Below are positions 33,261-40,817 of a stretch of 64,000 bases of DNA, piece after piece (the stretch's first letter is position 1; each line of letters opens with the position of its first letter). The translations under genes were made by a program, and so were the position numbers. Under the pieces are notes generated by a model, which worked only from the letters and a program-made list of their open reading frames with translations, did no database searches and was not told where the DNA came from. The stretch is from the NCBI GenBank assembly GCA_037893225.1, contig JAZGUH010000358.1:186001-250000 (forward strand), in the 5' to 3' direction. The DNA comes from Hippasteria phrygiana. Its lineage: Eukaryota > Echinodermata > Asteroidea > Valvatida > Goniasteridae.

Positions 33261-34002
33261 CTAGTCTTTTTATATACAAAGTTACGACTCCTAAATTACC
33301 GGCTAATATAGCAATTTTAAGAGGATCGTCTTCATCTTTTGGGGCGTACAGCCGAATCTGCTTTTCTAAATTACATATTTTTAATACGACGGCAAAGCTT
33401 TTGCTATCGAACGCGCAATCGTATAACGGAAAGTCATCTTTAATTCCAATATTTAAAGAAGAACTATATAACTGACCTTCTTTGCAATAGATCGATAAAT
33501 AATTTTTATGTGCGCGCAAGTCTAACGATTTACTCATGTTTATCATATTTTTGATTTTAGAAAAACATACACTTTCTACGACTTGGGCGTTAAAGTAGTG
33601 GTCGGGTATTTGAGTCTTTTCGCATTCTTCTATCAATCCTATAACGATTTTATAGACTTTAGAACTGGTGTAATCGTTATAAACGGTGATAATTAGATTA
33701 TCGGAAGTCATTTTCAAATCTACAGATTCTTTACGTTTTATACTTTTTGTAATTTTTTGTAAATGCTTTAAATTTAGAAAGAAACACGTTGGTTTATTTT
33801 TTGTATAATCAAATTTGAAGAATTGATCTCTAGGAAATACTATATCTACGAAAACGTTTGTATTTTCGTCGTAGTATACGTGATATAAACCGGTATTATC
33901 GATTCTGAATTGAGTTTTTGGCATAAAAGAACTCAACATATCTATAACAGACTTTAGAATATAACCGTTCATTATGGTCACGTTAAATATTTCGCAGCTC
34001 AT
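33250..34002 (-). CDS. PCNA-like sliding clamp (250 aa)
   Basis: PCNA rings tether polymerases to DNA; large DNA viruses use PCNA-like proteins in replication or late transcription. The length (250 aa) matches the family (about 260). The N-terminal domain has GYILKSVIDMLSSF, FRIDNTGLYHVYYDEN and LNLKHLQKITKSI. The C-terminal domain shows IRLYAPKDEDDPLKIAI and a terminal VVTLYIKRLA, the usual clamp ending. The start codon lies in CGTAAAATG. The gene converges on the VLTF3-like gene with an 11-bp overlap. Protein-primed polymerases do not normally need clamps, so a clamp used for late transcription alongside VLTF3 is an attractive inference. Confidence 0.87.
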   Translation of the reverse strand: MSCEIFNVTIMNGYILKSVIDMLSSFMPKTQFRIDNTGLYHVYYDENTNVFVDIVFPRDQFFKFDYTKNKPTCFFLNLKHLQKITKSIKRKESVDLKMTSDNLIITVYNDYTSSKVYKIVIGLIEECEKTQIPDHYFNAQVVESVCFSKIKNMINMSKSLDLRAHKNYLSIYCKEGQLYSSSLNIGIKDDFPLYDCAFDSKSFAVVLKICNLEKQIRLYAPKDEDDPLKIAILAGNLGVVTLYIKRLAIS

Positions 34003-34143
34003 TTTACGTTTATACGTTTATTCGTTTATACGTTTATGCTTTTAAATTTTTGTAGGTTTAGTCGTATATCTATACAACGTTCTAAAGGTCAACGGTCGAG
34101 TAAAAGTATTAGTTTAAAATCAACTAGATATTCTATTATATTT
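34003..34143. promoter_or_regulatory. AT-rich upstream region of the PCNA-like gene
   Basis: The interval contains three near-identical ACGTTTATACGTTTATTCG-like units just upstream of the clamp start, with period about 11-12 and distinct from the ATCTATCA repeats. It also has CTATACAACGTT near 34071, a phrase that recurs in the direct repeats at about 34893. It probably holds the clamp promoter. Confidence 0.35.
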
Positions 34144-34260
34144 TATCTATAGGTCATCTATCAGGTATCTAACAATCATCTATAGATCATCTAACAGTTA
34201 TCTATAGGTCATCTATCAGCTAGCTATAAATCATCTATCAGGTATCTATCAGTCATCTAA
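34144..34260. repeat. 11-bp repeat tract C, about 10 units
   Basis: These are the same ATCTATCAG-type units as in tracts A and B, in the same orientation, ending one base before the stop codon of the zinc protein gene. Units are more degenerate here (AACAATCATCTATAG, CAGCTAGCTATAA). Confidence 0.88.
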
Positions 34261-34261
34261 T

Positions 34262-34789
34262 TTAGAAAAACATACGCTCTTTACGACTTGGGTGTCGATA
34301 TGAGAATATCGACTTTGAATAAATTTTATTACTACAGCGCTCAATTTTATTACACTTGGTACACTTACCGTTTTTAGAAAAAGTACCCCGGCCGCAGCAG
34401 TCGCAGGGATCTAATGCTCTACCGAGTTTTTTAAAACGATACGCGTGTAAAGAGCAATATATAGGGTCAGACTTAGCAGTTGGCTTATTACAGCGTTTTG
34501 AGCTACTACAAAGTAACCAAGTGCATCGACATTTTTCTGGGTTAAATTTAAAGTAGAGTTCTTTTATAACTCTTTTATACTTGGTTTTAGCCATATTTTC
34601 GATGAGTTGTAGCCGCTGTTTTCCTTTCGTAGCATGATTCGTACAAAGTTGCGTAGTTGATTTAGTTCCGCAGCCACAAATTAAACACGGTTTAGGCGCT
34701 AGATCTCGTCTGGCGAAATGATCGAGACACCACGGGTCTCCGTCTTCTTCGCACGTAGTTAGCTTTCCGATATTTAACCACTTGCACAT
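34262..34789 (-). CDS. Tandem zinc-module protein of unknown function (175 aa)
   Basis: I do not recognise the family. Two similar Cys/His modules are visible. Module 1 has C21-x2-H24, C35-x2-C38 and C49-x2-H52; module 2 has C112-x2-H115, C129-x2-C132 and C143-x2-C146. An extra cluster C87, C89, C94, C100 precedes module 2. The C-terminus is basic. Such arrays usually bind zinc and nucleic acid or protein. The first 53 residues and the upstream 60 bp are duplicated in inverted orientation at the left end, where they begin the death-fold protein. The gene is codirectional with, and downstream of, the DNA polymerase. Confidence 0.6.
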   Translation of the reverse strand: MCKWLNIGKLTTCEEDGDPWCLDHFARRDLAPKPCLICGCGTKSTTQLCTNHATKGKQRLQLIENMAKTKYKRVIKELYFKFNPEKCRCTWLLCSSSKRCNKPTAKSDPIYCSLHAYRFKKLGRALDPCDCCGRGTFSKNGKCTKCNKIERCSNKIYSKSIFSYRHPSRKERMFF

Positions 34790-34852
34790 GATTTATATAT
34801 ATGATTATTTTATTATTTTTTTTTTCATTTTTTTCGTCAAAGGGGTTTCCCC
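34631..34852 (-). repeat. Internal inverted repeat, right copy (222 bp)
   Basis: This copy contains the promoter-proximal leader and first 53 codons of the zinc protein gene, and pairs with 30202-30423. Because the complete zinc protein lies here, this copy is probably the donor. The GGGGAAACCCC edge phrase also begins the adjoining direct repeats. Confidence 0.88.
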
Positions 34853-35030
34853 TTTTGAAATCTGTTGATTTTTTTGAATTTCTGGTGTATTCCTATACAA
34901 CGTTAGAAAGCGAATGGATACTCGGTCTTACGCCCGCGAAGGGGGTTTCCCTTTTGAAATATGTTGCTTGTAGGGTGTATTCCTATACAGCGTTAGAAAG
35001 CGAATGTCTACTCGGTCGTACGCCCTACTC
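34840..35030. repeat. Two direct repeats of about 95-100 bp between zinc and polymerase genes
   Basis: Unit 1 starts at 34840 and unit 2 at 34939. Both carry AAGGGGGTTTCC-like, CTTTTGAAAT, GGTGTATTCCTATACA, CGTTAGAAAGCGAATG, CTACTCGGTC and TACGCCC segments. The region lies in the 3' flank of the polymerase gene and upstream of the zinc protein, so the repeats may act in promoter or 3'-end formation. Confidence 0.8.
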
Positions 35031-35085
35031 ACGACGTAGCTAGGCAGCCTGTAAGCTTTAGATATTTTTTACTCTTAAGTATTTT

Positions 35086-38000
35086 TTAAACGTTCGTTCG
35101 TATAGCGTAATGATCGTGCATCAGGGTATGAATTCCATCGTCTAAGATATACCGTTTGTCGTCTCTGGGATTTAAAGACACTTTATTTTGAGTTAAAGAG
35201 TTCACGATATGTTTGTCGCTCCTCAACGTGTTCATATCGTGTCGATAAACCGTAGAGTTAAACAGGCAGTCTTTATAATCTCGGTGAGTTATCGAGTTGG
35301 TAACGACGTATCTTTTGACTCCTTTCGATTTCTTAATGTTCTTCTTATCGTCCATATAGATGGAGTACATTTTTGATCTGATGCAAACCACTTCTTTGAT
35401 AGGTTTTCCTCCGCATTCGTCCTTAAATTTACCGATAACTTTCTTGTTTGAATCGTCGTATAAAAAGTGGCCTTTCTCGTAGTTGCTAAAATCGTAGTCG
35501 TCTTTCTCGCTCGCCATGTCTTCGTACAAGTCTTCAGTTTCGATACGTAAGAGCAACGAGTCCGTATCGGTATAAATCAAATCGACTTTGTCTTCGTAAG
35601 TCTTTTTCAGTTTATCGTAATAAAATTCGTACATTAAAAGCTTCGATAAGTCTAAAATACTCATACCGCAATAGACGGGTTTGTTTAAAACAACTCGCGT
35701 CTTCGACATGTTTATCATCAAAAGATTACAACGTTCAAAAATTGTTCTACCGCTATAACTGGGTTTGGCCACCAAACGAATAATTCTATCTTCTTCGTGG
35801 GCTCTGCATAAATGGGTGTTCATTCGCTTTCTAACGTCTTCCATAGTTTTGCCAAATACCGAGTTGTTCATCAATTTAAAAAAGTCTTTTTCGAAGTCGG
35901 ATTTAGCTTCCGTTCTCAATCGGGTATTTTTGTCGATGTAAGATTTCATCCAAGGCGTTTGTTTAAACTTTAAAACCCTACATACTTTTTTGAGAACTAA
36001 ACCGTGAGCGAGGTAAAATTTTAGATTTCTATAGTGGAGTACGTAATTCTTTCTCGACCCGCCCGTCGCTACCAACTTAGTTTCGTTCGACGGTTTCGCT
36101 CCCGTTTTTTCCAACAGGTCGAGCTGGAAAGTACTCATCGATTCCGGCGGTATAACTCGGTTCTCGGGTGCTAAAGGATAACCGTTGTGTATATCGTGTA
36201 GTTCGTCCGGATAGTCTAGGTTAACTTCGAGAATCCAACCCCAAAAAGAGTCGTCGGCTAGAGACTCTATATATTCGGCGGTAAACAGACCTAATTTCTT
36301 TTCGTCGATCCACCTAAAGTCTGAGATCGGTAATGGTTGACTCATGGCCCATCCGTAGAGGTTGTTGGCGTCTAGATACGAAATATACGAGCTGGGTTTG
36401 CTCGGATCGTAAGAAGCTAGATACTTATTATTGGCTTCGGCATATCTACATGAGCCCACGCTAGATATTCCCCCTCTGGTTCCTTTCTCTACGAATAAAT
36501 GTTGGTCTATATCCTTCAAGAGTTCTAAGTTGGCTTCGCTATGTTTGAGCAAAGCGTCCCAAGACAGGCCGGGCGATGTAAAATAATGGCACGGATCTAG
36601 TCCGTAATTCTCTATACAGATTTTTCTAAAATTCTCGAATACGCTGGATAGTAATAGCACGTCGGTCAATACGTAGAGGTCGTGATATTCGCCCATGTTT
36701 TTGATGCCGAAGGTTCGCCATACTTTTTTAGCGTGTTCGTAATCTTCGTCGCTTATATGTTTGTCCGAAAGAGAGCTGTAAAAATGCTTCTTAGCCGGTA
36801 GTTTTCTCTCGTCAAATCTTCCGTGGCTGTCCATATACTCGTAGGGGTATACACCCTTTTTCAAAAGAAGATCTCGTTTGTCGTCGGGTAACCTCTCGTC
36901 GTTTCCGTCGGGTATGGGCTCGCCAACTTCGTCGTCTTCGACGTCCAAAACTGTTTTGTCGTCCGCCAAGTAGGTTATCAGTTTTCCGATTACGTTGTAA
37001 TCGTTAACTTCGTCTTCGTTTGGGTCTATCGCCGTCTCTAGAGTACCCGCGTCAACGTCTTCGTACGCGGGGCTGACAGACTCTGGGTTGGTCGCTTTAC
37101 TCGTCGTCTTAGTCGTCCTACTTGCGTAGCCGACGTACTTAAATGCGTCTATCGGACACGCGGCTACCAATCGTTCCAACGACGTGGATAAGAAATTGTA
37201 CGAATCTAAAAATCTGAGTTGACCTATCGAAAATGAAATATATTTTTCGGACGTTTTAGCTATACACTTTAGTTTTCCGTCGGTTTCAGAAATACTCTGC
37301 ATAATCAAATGGGCGTCGTAATTCTCCAAGTTGTGGAAGATGACCGGTATCGTCGTTTTGTTGGGTACGATTCGCAATTTCGAGTTGCAGCACATGTGCG
37401 CGGCTCCTCTGTACTTGCCGGTGATGTGGCAGTGGTCTCTGACTTTTCTAAACGCGTTAATTTTCTTTTGGCATAACATACATGTTTTCTCGACGTATCC
37501 CTTTTTGTTTTCGTGCGAGTATTCTTTCAGTTCTTTTTTACTTTTGGGCTCTACGGGCTTGTAACACTGACAATTACTCGCGTGTGTTGGATAAATCGCT
37601 CTCTCACAAATCCAGCAGGTGTCGGCGTCGTTGTGGGCTTTGGCGTCTTCGGGCGTGTAGGTGAGGGGTTTAGGATTTGAGAATATTTCGTTGATTTTGT
37701 CTTTTTCGCCTAGTAAACGGGTTAAGAAATGCGACGTCGCGTTCGCTCCTCTATATACTTGGGGATCACCTAGGACTCGCCCGTCGGGCCCGATTACTAT
37801 ATACGCGTAACCGCAAGCTTCGTGTTCGTGAGTCTTTTTCGTGGACCCGTCTTCGCCGCGGAGTGGAACTAAGATACTTTCAAAGTCGGCGTATATAGTA
37901 AAAGGTGCCGGTTGTTTATTTTTAAAGTTTTTGAATTTGAGAACGTCGTTGGTCGAGTCGGGTAATACCGCTAAAGCCGGGGTTTGGCAAACGCCTATAC

Positions 38001-39264
38001 AATCTATCTCGTGTCTGTCTAAAATATCTTGTCTCGAAAAATGTTGTAAGCATCTCGTACAAAAATATTTGCGTTCTTTATGTTTAGTTTCTTTAGACAA
38101 CAATCTAGACAAGTCTTTTATCCAACAATAATGATTGTTATCTCCTTTTGAAAACAGTAGTAGATTGATGGCTGGTACTTCGCCGGTCGTTATTCTCAGC
38201 GGGAAAATGTTGTTGTTTTCGTAACCGAATACGTTGATGGATAGACCGTTCTGTTTTTCGATCTTGCCAATATCCGCGATGGGGGTTGGAAACGCTACGT
38301 TGGTAAAGTCTAATCCGTCGTCTTCTTTTTCGTAGATAAAAGTTTGATCAAAGTGAATTTTAAAGTTGGAGTTGTTTTTAATCGATTCTTTGACGGAGGG
38401 TTTAAATAACTCTAAAGCGGCTCTCAACGCCCATCTGACGCACTCTTGATCTTTATTTTTTATATTGATGACTGCCTTTTTATGCGCTATGTGCTCGGGC
38501 AATTTGATGTAAGAACTGCCTCTTATCGGCTGATATCTAGAAACGTTGATGTAGAGCGCCTTTAAATCGTAAATGACCCAACCGCTTCCGTTTGTTTGAA
38601 AGCGCTCTATTTTTTCGATTATAAACTCTATCTGTTCTCGTGCTTGGTTTTCTATTTCGTCTTCGTTTAATACGGTCGATTGAAACCCAAAAAACATGCT
38701 CGCGTCTTCGACAAAAGTATCGTTCGCAAGATTATATTTTCTCAACGTCGCTTTTAATGCGAGTTGAAATTTAAAGCTTCTAAATTCGTTTAGCGCGCCT
38801 TTCAATGTTTCTACAATTTTTTGCTCGTTTTCGTTAAAAAATGCTAGAGGATCTACGAGAATTCTGTCGATATTCATCTCGTAATTACGTAAATAATTTC
38901 TGAATGGTCTCGGAGCTGTTTCGTTAAAAATCAGGGGGGCCAGTTCTTCGTCGGGTTTTTTATAGTATCGTCGTATGGCGGATTCTAAATCTTTTTTAAT
39001 GTACTGACTCCTTCTTCCGGTAGGATCGCCCAGCGGAATATGCTTATCCGCGATTAAATGTTCTAACGATTCTTTAGACTTTGATCGTAAATTTTTATAA
39101 AGCGCTTCGTTCTTTTTTATGGCCGATAGAAAGTCTCGTCTGATATATACACCATCGCGTCCGGTTGGTGGGCCCAACGTAATGGCGTATTTGTCGATGT
39201 ATTTTTTCAAGCTGCATTTTGGCCAACGTGTGTAGCCTATCGCTGGTATCATTATGTTTTCCAT
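35086..39264 (-). CDS. Protein-primed family-B DNA polymerase (1392 aa)
   Basis: This is a replicative polymerase of the organellar/viral type that starts DNA synthesis from a protein primer at TIR ends. The N-terminus has two SAP-like repeats (about 17-50 and 65-98), each with a PTGR loop. A C2H2-like finger lies at 402-422. The 3'-5' exonuclease is intact: Exo I D460-F-E462, Exo II N645..D650, Exo III Y864..D868. An endonuclease-VII/HNH-like zinc insert lies between Exo I and II (C595xxC598, DHCH at 610-613, C625-C626). Palm motifs are motif A YLDANNLYGW (D965), motif B from K1130 with NNSVFGKTM, motif C YTDTDS at 1231-1236 and KSKGV near 1312. All catalytic aspartates are present, and one open frame without stops suggests recent activity. 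The insert and finger are typical of Polinton/adintovirus-type polymerases. Confidence 0.96.
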   Translation of the reverse strand: MENIMIPAIGYTRWPKCSLKKYIDKYAITLGPPTGRDGVYIRRDFLSAIKKNEALYKNLRSKSKESLEHLIADKHIPLGDPTGRRSQYIKKDLESAIRRYYKKPDEELAPLIFNETAPRPFRNYLRNYEMNIDRILVDPLAFFNENEQKIVETLKGALNEFRSFKFQLALKATLRKYNLANDTFVEDASMFFGFQSTVLNEDEIENQAREQIEFIIEKIERFQTNGSGWVIYDLKALYINVSRYQPIRGSSYIKLPEHIAHKKAVINIKNKDQECVRWALRAALELFKPSVKESIKNNSNFKIHFDQTFIYEKEDDGLDFTNVAFPTPIADIGKIEKQNGLSINVFGYENNNIFPLRITTGEVPAINLLLFSKGDNNHYCWIKDLSRLLSKETKHKERKYFCTRCLQHFSRQDILDRHEIDCIGVCQTPALAVLPDSTNDVLKFKNFKNKQPAPFTIYADFESILVPLRGEDGSTKKTHEHEACGYAYIVIGPDGRVLGDPQVYRGANATSHFLTRLLGEKDKINEIFSNPKPLTYTPEDAKAHNDADTCWICERAIYPTHASNCQCYKPVEPKSKKELKEYSHENKKGYVEKTCMLCQKKINAFRKVRDHCHITGKYRGAAHMCCNSKLRIVPNKTTIPVIFHNLENYDAHLIMQSISETDGKLKCIAKTSEKYISFSIGQLRFLDSYNFLSTSLERLVAACPIDAFKYVGYASRTTKTTSKATNPESVSPAYEDVDAGTLETAIDPNEDEVNDYNVIGKLITYLADDKTVLDVEDDEVGEPIPDGNDERLPDDKRDLLLKKGVYPYEYMDSHGRFDERKLPAKKHFYSSLSDKHISDEDYEHAKKVWRTFGIKNMGEYHDLYVLTDVLLLSSVFENFRKICIENYGLDPCHYFTSPGLSWDALLKHSEANLELLKDIDQHLFVEKGTRGGISSVGSCRYAEANNKYLASYDPSKPSSYISYLDANNLYGWAMSQPLPISDFRWIDEKKLGLFTAEYIESLADDSFWGWILEVNLDYPDELHDIHNGYPLAPENRVIPPESMSTFQLDLLEKTGAKPSNETKLVATGGSRKNYVLHYRNLKFYLAHGLVLKKVCRVLKFKQTPWMKSYIDKNTRLRTEAKSDFEKDFFKLMNNSVFGKTMEDVRKRMNTHLCRAHEEDRIIRLVAKPSYSGRTIFERCNLLMINMSKTRVVLNKPVYCGMSILDLSKLLMYEFYYDKLKKTYEDKVDLIYTDTDSLLLRIETEDLYEDMASEKDDYDFSNYEKGHFLYDDSNKKVIGKFKDECGGKPIKEVVCIRSKMYSIYMDDKKNIKKSKGVKRYVVTNSITHRDYKDCLFNSTVYRHDMNTLRSDKHIVNSLTQNKVSLNPRDDKRYILDDGIHTLMHDHYAIRTNV

Positions 39265-39290
39265 CTTTATAATAGATGTTTATTTTATTT

Positions 39291-39793
39291 AAAAAAATCT
39301 AATTTTTTTTTTCATTTTTTCATGACGTGATTTGTATAATATTTTTTTTTGTCGATGATTTTAAATTTATGCTGTATATACAGCGGGCTAGATTATATGA
39401 CTTGAAAATATAGCTTGACTCGGGTTTTCTGAGAGTTGAGGGTTTGGGGTTTGAGATTTTTTTTTTGCACGAGAATTTTGATACGATGGCGATACAGGTG
39501 GGGCTGTGGGAAAAATAGTTCTATTTTATTGATTTTTCTAAAAATTTGGTGTAGGCATATACAGCAACATTTACTAAAAATCGGAAGAGTCTTAGAAAGC
39601 TACTTTTTTTTTATTTTCACCAAAAATTTGGTGTGGGTATATACAGCAAAATTTGAGAGAAATCGAGAGAGAGAGAGAGAAATTTGAGTTTTTGAGATTT
39701 TAGGTTTTTGCTTTTTGAAATTTTTACAGAAATTTGGTGTGTATATATACAGCAAAAATTTAAACATGTCCAAAATCCCCCTTCTCTACTACT
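39291..39793 (-). repeat. Right terminal inverted repeat (503 bp)
   Basis: This arm mirrors the left one, with the same four GCTGTATAT motifs in inverted order and the outermost bases CTACTACT. Its inner edge lies only about 27 bp upstream of the DNA polymerase start codon, so the polymerase promoter probably lies within or beside this arm. The near-perfect arm identity implies recent insertion, or homogenisation during protein-primed replication. Confidence 0.93.
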
Positions 39794-39798
39794 CCTTC
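39794..39798. repeat. Right target-site duplication CCTTC
   Basis: This is the partner of the CCTTC at 29696-29700. It directly follows the terminal ACTACT of the right inverted repeat. Length and position are those expected of staggered-cut integration by a retroviral-type or DDE integrase. Confidence 0.75.
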
Positions 39799-40295
39799 TA
39801 CAGTGGCGACATACATGTATGTGTATGAGTCCCGAGTCCATTGTCCCAAATTACGATCCTGGATTTGTGAGCGGTGAGCGATGCAGTCTTTTTAACGTTG
39901 GTTACTTTGAACCTTGCCGGGGGTTGTATCCTTAAGCAAGGCAATTGACCTATCGCCGTTTACGAGTTAACCAAGCCCCTTAGACAACCCTATGGGAATT
40001 GTGTGTGGTAATTTTTGTTTGTCTCAGATTTGCGCGTTCCACGTGGAATTATAATTGATGTGATTGGACAATAATTCACAAGCTGCGTTGACGCTTTTCG
40101 ACCGCGATAGGTCAATTTGCCGTAACTGTCTTTCTTTAACGTACAAATGCGCACTTGTGAATTCATTACTGTGACAGTAACCCTTCTAAGTTATTGGTGT
40201 TGTTCACCAGGAGGGGAAAAAAGGACACTAACCCCCTCCCCCTAAAAAAATCATGAAAACTTGTGGTTTGTGTCCGTGAGCAAGACAAATTGCTG
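39799..40295. other. Intron sequence right of the viral-type element
   Basis: No gene or element with clear ends. Landmarks include TTAACCAAGCCCCTTAGAC and a poly(C/A) patch near 40230. Confidence 0.5.
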
Positions 40296-40517
40296 CAATA
40301 AGCCAGTTCGGTATTTCAACTGCGCATGCGCACAATAACATTTTATACCGAATGACCCGCATGACCTAACGCGCGCGTGAGAACGCAAAAGGTGGTTGCA
40401 GAATGCGCACGTGCTTAATTCAATCAGAATAGGCGTTTCCCCTAACATGGCGTGACATTACATCAGCAATTATATCCCTAATAACCTTTGACCTTTGAGA
40501 TACCGAACTGGCTCACT
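40296..40517. mobile_element. Short inverted-repeat element, family R4
   Basis: The left end AGCCAGTTCGGTATTTCAAC then GCGCATGCGCAC, and the right end GAGATACCGAACTGGCT. The interior GACCTAACGCGCGCGTGAG..CACGTGCTTAATTCAATCAG..ATGGCGTGACATTAC recurs at 42622-42800. Confidence 0.75.
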
Positions 40518-40735
40518 GCCTCTCTTCATCAAGAGACATTAATAGGTACTTGGGAGGTCACTGTTACTGTGTGACAGTACTCATGTTACAGGCATCTCTC
40601 AGGAGAGAGAGGAGAGAGAAGAGAACAGCCCCACCCCACCCCACTACAACAACAAATTTCCAACAAAAAAGCCTACACTCTAACAAATCAGCCAGTGAAG
40701 CCTAGTCTTGTAGTAACACTGTGCTTTACACTAAC

Positions 40736-40817
40736 CTCTGTCTGGCTTCCTCATCTGCTTGTGCCTGTTGTTGCTGCTGTTGCTGCTGGAAGTTATGAGC
40801 TGTCTGGCTTGGTGGAG
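40736..40817 (-). CDS. Ena/VASP: Ena/VASP exon: Q-rich segment
   Basis: It encodes PPSQTAHNF, a run of eight glutamines, then AQADEEARQR. Acceptor TTTAG and donor GTTAGTG flank it. Phase fits both the EVH1 exon (one base carried in) and the next exon (two bases carried out). Glutamine-rich, charged, probably helical linkers occupy this position between EVH1 and the proline-rich core in metazoan Ena proteins. The large intron downstream holds the 10-kb viral-type element. Confidence 0.9.

Larger units (their letters stand above)
29701..39793. mobile_element. 10.1-kb TIR-bounded element with protein-primed PolB, RPB5, VLTF3 and PCNA homologues
   Basis: The element is bounded by inverted repeats 29701-30201 and 39291-39793, begins AGTAGTAG and ends CTACTACT, and is flanked on both sides by CCTTC. 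Inside are six genes: a zinc/death-fold protein (+), RPB5-like (-), VLTF3-like (+), PCNA-like (-), a zinc protein (-) and DNA polymerase (-). Polintons/Mavericks and adintoviruses share long TIRs, AG..CT ends and this polymerase type, but normally also carry integrase, capsid, ATPase and protease genes, none of which I can find here. It lies inside an intron of the Ena/VASP gene. The name Polinton-like is an inference from ends plus polymerase; a satellite of a larger virus, or a linear-plasmid-like replicon, is also possible. Confidence 0.9.

Noticed and set aside
37331..38131. Plus-strand frames of 60-96 aa inside the polymerase gene
   Set aside because: Shadows of the 1392-aa polymerase coding sequence on the other strand.
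29701..39793. Integrase, capsid, packaging ATPase or protease genes in the element
   Set aside because: All sizeable frames were assigned or are shadows of the polymerase and repeats; none shows these domains.
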